DNA from: Bacillota bacterium
GTDB taxonomy: Bacteria; Bacillota_A; Clostridia; Lachnospirales; Lachnospiraceae
Reading direction: 5' to 3'
DNA: 10,935 bases
Assembly: GCA_023443925.1 (NCBI GenBank)
Contig: JAEZSL010000371.1
Coordinates: 1-10,935, forward strand
The notes below the pieces were generated by a model, which saw only the letters and a program-made list of their open reading frames with translations, was not told where the DNA came from and made no database searches. This document shows positions 6,269-10,935 of this stretch, piece by piece (within the stretch, counting starts at the first letter, position 1; every line of letters starts with the position of its first letter). A program made the position numbers and the translations under genes.

Positions 6269-7846
6269 TTGATTAAAGTAATGTTAGTTGACGATGAAAT
6301 AATGGCCATGAACTATATGAAATCCCTCATTAACTGGGAGGATTACGGATTTGAAATAACCGCCACCCAAACCAATGGGGTAAAAGCTCTGGCTTTCTTA
6401 AAAAAAGAAATGGTGGATGTTATATTTGCGGATATTAGGATGCCCGGAATGGACGGATTGGAATTCAGTCAGAAGGCCCTTGAAATCAATCATAAATTAA
6501 TTATTATACTTTTAACTTCCTACGGTGATTTTGATTATGCGAAAAAAGCTCTGAACATCGGGGTATCGAATTATCTGCTGAAGCATGAAACGAAAGCGGA
6601 AAATCTCATTGAGGAACTGGAAAATTTAAGAATAAAAATTACAGAAATGAAACAGAACGAAAAGGTGGTAATCGGTCAATTGATTCAAAAACTGATTACT
6701 TATCCGGACAGTTTTTCACAGCAGGAAAGAGAAAGTATGTATCGGCTCCTGCTGCTCCATAAACGCAATATTATATCCTATCTGGTGATTTTGGATAATC
6801 CGCTGCAATTTCAGGATATGAAAAAAACCTACGATGGAGCGAAAGTAAGTGAAGAATCCATTGTTCACTATATGGATCTGAAATTTGATAATATGGTTAC
6901 CATCTACTTAAGAAATGGCCAGTGGCTGGTTTTAAATATTTTTGAGCCGGTTATCAGCCAGAGACAAATCCTGGATGAGATATATATGGCGGCTTACGGC
7001 CTCCAAAGATATGTATTTCAGAAGTATGAGAGGACAGTATCCATTATCCCCTCCCCTGTATTTAATAATATAGATGAGCTGCCTTTCGTTTACCGTAATT
7101 TAAAAGAGGTATCGGGCTATCTGGTATTCTTTGATAAAAATAAGATTCTCTATGGCAGAGATATTACTGTAAAATCCGTAATGGAGAAACAGAAGATAGA
7201 CAGCATACTGACCGAGATAAAAAGCGGTTCAGATAAGGGAGAAATTGAAATAATTCTTAAGAATATTGATATGTTCTTTGGAATCTGCATCCGTAATCTG
7301 GATATAAAGGCATTTCACTATTTTAGCTGGCAGTTAATCCAGATATTGATAGATTATTCGAAGGAAAAGGATCTGGAATATTATGAAGGCCTTATGGAAA
7401 ACGGACTGGATTCCATATACTCCGCTTCCCAGCTTCATGCCTGGTTTGCATTACAATTTGAAACCGTTATGAAGGAAATGACAGAAAAAGAGTTAAGGCA
7501 ATATACGCCGAAAATAAGAGAAGCCATTAAATATATATTCAATCATTACCATACGGACATAAAAATAGATGATGTGGCCTGCAGCGTAAAGGTAAGCGGT
7601 GAATATTTAAGGCACCTATTTAAAGAAGAAGTAGGCAAAGGTTATAATGAGTATCTTACGGACTTAAGAATTCAAAAAGCAAAGGAACTGCTATTGGAAG
7701 AAAAGTATAAATTATATGAAATTGCCGATATGATAGGTTACAGTTCCGGTACCTATTTCAGTGCGGTTTTTAAGAAAATAACCGGTATCAATCCGCAGGA
7801 CTATAAAGGTGAAGCCAATGAAGAACAGGATACGGCCCGGAATTAA
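6269..7846 (+). CDS. YesN-type response regulator (REC plus AraC-type DNA-binding domain)
   Basis: DNA-binding partner of the histidine kinase encoded next. Residues 1-110 form a receiver domain: acidic pocket Asp8-Asp9, phosphoacceptor Asp55 in FADIRMPGMDG, Thr83-Ser84 on strand 4 and Lys105 on strand 5. A roughly 300-residue middle region with no obvious motif is typical of this family. Residues 416-513 form an AraC-type double helix-turn-helix: first helix pair around KIDDVACSVKVSGEYLRHLF, second around LYEIADMIGYSSGTYFSAVF, ending in the family signature ITGINPQDYK. Total length, 525 aa, is normal for YesN-like regulators. Translation probably begins at TTG, because the conserved receiver start IKVMLVDDE follows it directly. 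The 3' end overlaps the kinase gene. The likely target is the adjacent sugar-transporter operon and perhaps its own promoter. Confidence 0.95.
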   Translation: MIKVMLVDDEIMAMNYMKSLINWEDYGFEITATQTNGVKALAFLKKEMVDVIFADIRMPGMDGLEFSQKALEINHKLIIILLTSYGDFDYAKKALNIGVSNYLLKHETKAENLIEELENLRIKITEMKQNEKVVIGQLIQKLITYPDSFSQQERESMYRLLLLHKRNIISYLVILDNPLQFQDMKKTYDGAKVSEESIVHYMDLKFDNMVTIYLRNGQWLVLNIFEPVISQRQILDEIYMAAYGLQRYVFQKYERTVSIIPSPVFNNIDELPFVYRNLKEVSGYLVFFDKNKILYGRDITVKSVMEKQKIDSILTEIKSGSDKGEIEIILKNIDMFFGICIRNLDIKAFHYFSWQLIQILIDYSKEKDLEYYEGLMENGLDSIYSASQLHAWFALQFETVMKEMTEKELRQYTPKIREAIKYIFNHYHTDIKIDDVACSVKVSGEYLRHLFKEEVGKGYNEYLTDLRIQKAKELLLEEKYKLYEIADMIGYSSGTYFSAVFKKITGINPQDYKGEANEEQDTARN

Positions 7847-9587
7847 GGGTAAGCTTATATTGAGCATAATGGGGGTTATTACCAGTATTATACTGATACT
7901 TGGTATTGTAGTCTATCAGAATTTCAGTAAAATACTGCTGAATAACGCGATAAAGGATAACCAGAAAAGGCTGGAGGAAATCACAGAACAACTGGATTCC
8001 ATAGAAAGTCAGATGGCCTACATTGCAGATTATATTATAACAGATAATGCAGTGGCGGAATATACCCATGCAGGTTATAATGAAACCCATGCCCAGATAA
8101 ATGAAGACATCTATAATATGAAATCCATACTGACCCGGTTTGTGGTCATCAATCAGTATCTGACCGGAATCTCCCTGCTCCGGGATGATGGGGTGGCTTT
8201 TACTAATAGTGCGGATCTGGACCGTGAATATGTACACAATTACGTAATGGGTCTTTTAAAGGATAAGGAAGCCAAGAAACTGGATAACCGGCGTTTTACC
8301 AATTACCATAAGATTTATGCCAATAATATTAAAAAAAGCATGAACGTAATTACTTATATCGCCCGTTACACCAATATCGCTTATCCCGGCGAAGTGAACT
8401 ACCTTTTTCTGGACGTGCCCTATGATAACATAATCAAAATAATGGAACAGGGCGAAAGTGAATTTGATAAGGTTATTCTGCTTAATAAAGAGAATACGGT
8501 TTACTACGGAGATACGGACTTGCCGGAAGGTATCTACCAGAAATTAAGCATGGACGAAACCTCTCAGAGGATAGAAGAAGGAGAAAATATATATATCCTG
8601 AATATCGGTGAAAACAGTAACTGGAAGACCATGGTATCCATCTCAAAATCAAAGCTTTTTTCTACCATTACGCCGGTTATGTATGCTTTTGTAATCGCTT
8701 TTATCATTTGTTTTCTGGTATTGACTTTTATTTTAATTATAATATTAAGTGGTATTATTAAACCCCTTAAGAACTTATCACAAGGGATGAAACAGGTATC
8801 CAAAGGAGATTACAATGTAAAGATTCATGTGAACAGCAAGGATGAAATCGAGGAACTGGCGGATGGCTTTAATCATATGACTTCAAAAATTGAACAGTCC
8901 ATTGCTGACTCCATACAGCATGAAAAGACAAAAAGAAAACTGCAGCTGGATCTTTTGATGAATCAGATAAATCCTCATTTTATCTATAATACGTTAAATA
9001 CGGTGATTTATATGGCTCATGACCAGAAAACACAGGCAGTGGAGGATGTTACCTATTCTCTTATTAATGTACTGAAGGATTCGGTTAAGATTGGGAAAGA
9101 ATCCATTTGTGATTATATACATGTAGAACTGGAAATTATTAAAAATTATATGAAAATCCAGCAGTACCGGTACCCCGACAGTTTCCGGTTCCGGGTTGAA
9201 TACGAGGAGGCGCTGTCTGATTTACTAATACCCAAGATGGTAATCCAGCCATTGGTGGAGAATGCTTTATTTCATGGTGTATGTTTGTGTGAGCATGCCT
9301 GTGAGATCTGTGTTACCATTAAGAAGGTCATTACCCAGGAAGAAATGGAGCAAATTGAAATTTGTGTCTGGGATAACGGAGTTGGCATGGATAAGGATAC
9401 CTTACATAAGTGCCTGCAGGCTAAGGGAAATATAAAAGAGAACAATCAGACCAGAAGTATCGGGCTTTCCAATATTATTGAACGGCTTAATTTTATTTAT
9501 GGGAAAATTCAGTCGATTCAAATATATTCTAAATTAAATGAGGGTACGAAAGTAACAATTACCGTACCGGTCAAAGCGAGTTTTTAA
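7818..9587 (+). CDS. YesM-type sensor histidine kinase
   Basis: Membrane sensor kinase that phosphorylates the preceding response regulator. From the ATG at 7818 it is 589 aa. The first transmembrane segment is at about residues 13-33, followed by an extracellular sensor region of about 250 residues, a second transmembrane segment at about 287-313, and a HAMP linker at about 314-365. The His_kinase (LytS/YesM) motif QINPHFIYNTLN carries the phosphoaccepting His387, and the ATPase domain shows the N box QPLVENALFHG (Asn482), G1 box WDNGVGM (Asp519) and G2 box SIGLSN (547-552). The start overlaps the regulator gene by 29 nt. An in-frame GTG at 7809 is also possible, but AAAGGTGA at 7805-7812 is well placed for the ATG. 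The extracellular ligand is unknown; sugar sensing, directly or through a binding protein, is the inference from context. Confidence 0.95.
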   Translation: MKNRIRPGIKGKLILSIMGVITSIILILGIVVYQNFSKILLNNAIKDNQKRLEEITEQLDSIESQMAYIADYIITDNAVAEYTHAGYNETHAQINEDIYNMKSILTRFVVINQYLTGISLLRDDGVAFTNSADLDREYVHNYVMGLLKDKEAKKLDNRRFTNYHKIYANNIKKSMNVITYIARYTNIAYPGEVNYLFLDVPYDNIIKIMEQGESEFDKVILLNKENTVYYGDTDLPEGIYQKLSMDETSQRIEEGENIYILNIGENSNWKTMVSISKSKLFSTITPVMYAFVIAFIICFLVLTFILIIILSGIIKPLKNLSQGMKQVSKGDYNVKIHVNSKDEIEELADGFNHMTSKIEQSIADSIQHEKTKRKLQLDLLMNQINPHFIYNTLNTVIYMAHDQKTQAVEDVTYSLINVLKDSVKIGKESICDYIHVELEIIKNYMKIQQYRYPDSFRFRVEYEEALSDLLIPKMVIQPLVENALFHGVCLCEHACEICVTIKKVITQEEMEQIEICVWDNGVGMDKDTLHKCLQAKGNIKENNQTRSIGLSNIIERLNFIYGKIQSIQIYSKLNEGTKVTITVPVKASF

Positions 9588-9609
9588 CGACTTATGAAAA
9601 TATAAGATG

Positions 9610-9653
9610 ATATAAAAAACGGTTATTGCAGGTGAAATAACCGTTTTTTATAT
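9610..9653 (+). terminator. Intrinsic terminator after the two-component genes
   Basis: An 18-bp inverted repeat (9610-9627 with 9636-9653), core AACGGTTATT/AATAACCGTT, 8-nt loop GCAGGTGA, with six A on the left arm and six T on the right. A further T-run follows at 9664-9670. It lies 22 nt after the kinase stop codon and separates the regulator pair from the binding-protein gene, which therefore needs its own promoter or readthrough. Confidence 0.9.
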
Positions 9654-9655
9654 AA

Positions 9656-9669
9656 AATAGCCGTTTTTT
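9656..9669 (+). repeat. Near-copy of the terminator 3' arm
   Basis: AATAGCCGTTTTTT differs by one base from the terminator right arm AATAACCGTTTTTT at 9636-9649 and lies exactly 20 bp downstream. In RNA the terminator left arm (9614-9627) could pair with either copy, the second with one G-U pair. It may be a back-up terminator, an alternative fold, or the remains of a small duplication. Confidence 0.55.
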
Positions 9670-9736
9670 TAAGATGATGAAACAGAGAAGGTACATTAAA
9701 ATAGGTTTATCAAACAAAGGAAAGGTATGGAGAAGT

Positions 9737-10935
9737 ATGAAATTGAAAAATGTATTGGGCTTAATTATGGCATTTACAATGGTTACTGTAAGCCTTGCCG
9801 GCTGCGGCGGCAAAAAAGAAGCAGTACCAAGCTCAGAACCTGGGAAGGGTTCAGAGACCTCACAGGAACAAACAGCAGCGAGTGGGGAACAGGGGTTTAA
9901 TATTACTCCGGATACAAAAGGGGAAATTACAATTTGGGACTGGAACTCCGCATACGAAGAAAAAATGTATCCGTATTTTCAGAAAGCTTACCCGAATATT
10001 AAAGTTAACTATGTAACCGTTGCCCATGGTGATTATATGCAGAAGCTTCAAAGTGCGCTGGCAACCGGAACCGGAGTACCGGATATTATTTTAGGAGAAG
10101 GTGCCTGGAGAGGTAAATTATTTGATATGGGCATTCTGGAAGATTTGGAAGCAGCACCCTACAATATCCAGAGACAGGAAATGTTTGCTTACCTGATTGA
10201 CTGTATGACGGATTCCGCCGGGAAATTAGTTGGTGTAGACCAGTCCATTGCACCTGCCGGTTTTGCTTATAAGAGGGATCTGGCGGTTCAGTATCTGGGT
10301 ACCGATGATACGGATAAAATCTATGAAATGATCAGCACCTGGGATAAGTTTATTGAAACCGGCAAGCTGGTAGCGGAAAAGAGTAATGGTAAAGTTAAAA
10401 TGTTAGCCGGTTTCGGTGATGTATTATACGCAACAAGAGGTCAGAACAGCCAGAAATATGTTGACGGCAACACCATTGATATAACCAGCCGTATGACAAA
10501 AGCCCTTGAAACTGCCATTAAGGTAAGAGATGCTAAAATCGTAGGCGATAACGAGCTGGATACACCCAGCTGGAATGCGGAATTTGCTGAGGATGAAACA
10601 ATATTCTTCCCTTCAGCACCTTGGAGCTGTGAATGGCATGTAGCTGCCAATGATCCGGAAGGCTCCGGCAACTGGGGTCTTACCAAGGCACCGGAAAGCG
10701 GATATACCAAAGGCGGAACCTCTGTCAGTATTTACAAGGATTCACCCAATAAAGAAGCTGCCTTTGCTTATTTAAAATGGACTTATTTCTCTGTGGAAGG
10801 AAGTATCATAAGCCGTGATGTTATCGGTCAGTATTCTTCACTCAAAGCATGCTATAATGGAGAAAATGCGATTTACAATGAACCGGGTGCTTATGATGAA
10901 TTTTTCGGCGGACAGAACCTGGCGAAGTATTTCGT
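9737..10935 (+). CDS. Extracellular solute-binding lipoprotein of a carbohydrate-type ABC importer (partial, 3' end missing)
   Basis: Captures a ligand outside the cell and delivers it to an ABC permease. The reading frame stays open to the window edge (399 complete codons). Because family members are about 420-460 aa, only the C-terminal tail is missing. The N-terminus is a lipoprotein signal: MKLKN, a hydrophobic stretch, then the lipobox SLAGC with Cys23 as the lipidated residue, followed by a Ser/Glu/Gln-rich linker to about residue 55. The mature domain begins GEITIWDWN and has the family 1 sugar-binding pattern, including LQSALATGTGVPDIILGEG. The start ATG has GGAG at 9729-9732, rather close at four bases. 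An ATG at 9727 is out of frame. Its position just after a YesN/YesM pair points to carbohydrate uptake under their control; the actual sugar cannot be told. Confidence 0.93.
   Translation, partial: MKLKNVLGLIMAFTMVTVSLAGCGGKKEAVPSSEPGKGSETSQEQTAASGEQGFNITPDTKGEITIWDWNSAYEEKMYPYFQKAYPNIKVNYVTVAHGDYMQKLQSALATGTGVPDIILGEGAWRGKLFDMGILEDLEAAPYNIQRQEMFAYLIDCMTDSAGKLVGVDQSIAPAGFAYKRDLAVQYLGTDDTDKIYEMISTWDKFIETGKLVAEKSNGKVKMLAGFGDVLYATRGQNSQKYVDGNTIDITSRMTKALETAIKVRDAKIVGDNELDTPSWNAEFAEDETIFFPSAPWSCEWHVAANDPEGSGNWGLTKAPESGYTKGGTSVSIYKDSPNKEAAFAYLKWTYFSVEGSIISRDVIGQYSSLKACYNGENAIYNEPGAYDEFFGGQNLAKYF

Noticed and set aside
7788..8237. 149-codon open frame on the minus strand inside the kinase gene
   Set aside because: It is antisense to a region that encodes the conserved transmembrane and sensor part of the kinase, and has no recognisable domain.
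9795..10016. 73-codon + strand frame overlapping the start of the binding-protein gene
   Set aside because: It reads the lipoprotein signal and linker in another frame, giving a Lys/Arg/Gln-rich sequence with no family resemblance, while the correct frame has a lipobox and stays open to the window end.
1..10935. Search for tRNA, rRNA, CRISPR arrays, insertion sequences, prophage or toxin-antitoxin genes
   Set aside because: No tRNA-like cloverleaf, regularly spaced repeats, transposase motif or terminal inverted repeats were seen by eye on either strand.

Overview
The window looks like chromosomal DNA of a low-GC Gram-positive anaerobe, most likely a member of the Lachnospiraceae / Clostridium cluster XIVa. 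The reasons are AT-rich codon use, strong AGGAGG-type ribosome binding sites, use of TTG as a start codon, U-tailed intrinsic terminators, a YesM/YesN-type two-component pair next to a sugar-binding lipoprotein, and a clostridial-style polyamine cluster. The family assignment is inference from content and style. All genes read on the + strand, and nothing looks mobile.

Region 1 (1-5860) is a polyamine biosynthesis cluster. speD (S-adenosylmethionine decarboxylase, long E. coli-like class), a fold-type-I Orn/Lys/Arg decarboxylase (speA-like) and speE (aminopropyltransferase) are tightly packed, with speA and speE overlapping by one base. After a 167-nt AT-rich gap with a possible internal promoter come a carboxy(nor)spermidine dehydrogenase of the saccharopine dehydrogenase family and, 110 nt further on, nspC (carboxy(nor)spermidine decarboxylase). 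The cluster ends at a strong intrinsic terminator (5818-5859). It therefore encodes two chemically different ways of adding an aminopropyl group: decarboxylated SAM (SpeD/SpeE) and aspartate semialdehyde plus reductive amination and decarboxylation (dehydrogenase/NspC). No agmatinase or agmatine deiminase gene lies inside it.

Region 2 (5860-6268) is about 400 nt without a convincing gene. It has a palindrome, a 6-bp hairpin and, close to the next gene, a 9-bp direct repeat at 20-bp spacing.

Region 3 (6269-9653) is a two-component system: a YesN-type response regulator (REC domain plus C-terminal AraC-type DNA-binding domain, TTG start) followed, with overlapping ends, by a YesM-type membrane sensor histidine kinase. 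It closes with an 18-bp-stem terminator whose 3' arm is followed by a near-copy of itself 20 bp downstream.

Region 4 (9737-end) is the 5' part of a lipoprotein, an extracellular solute-binding protein of a carbohydrate-type ABC importer, cut by the window edge. By analogy with YesMN-type systems, the regulator pair probably controls this transporter; its permease genes would be expected just beyond the window. The polyamine cluster and the sugar-uptake locus appear to be independent transcription units that happen to be adjacent.
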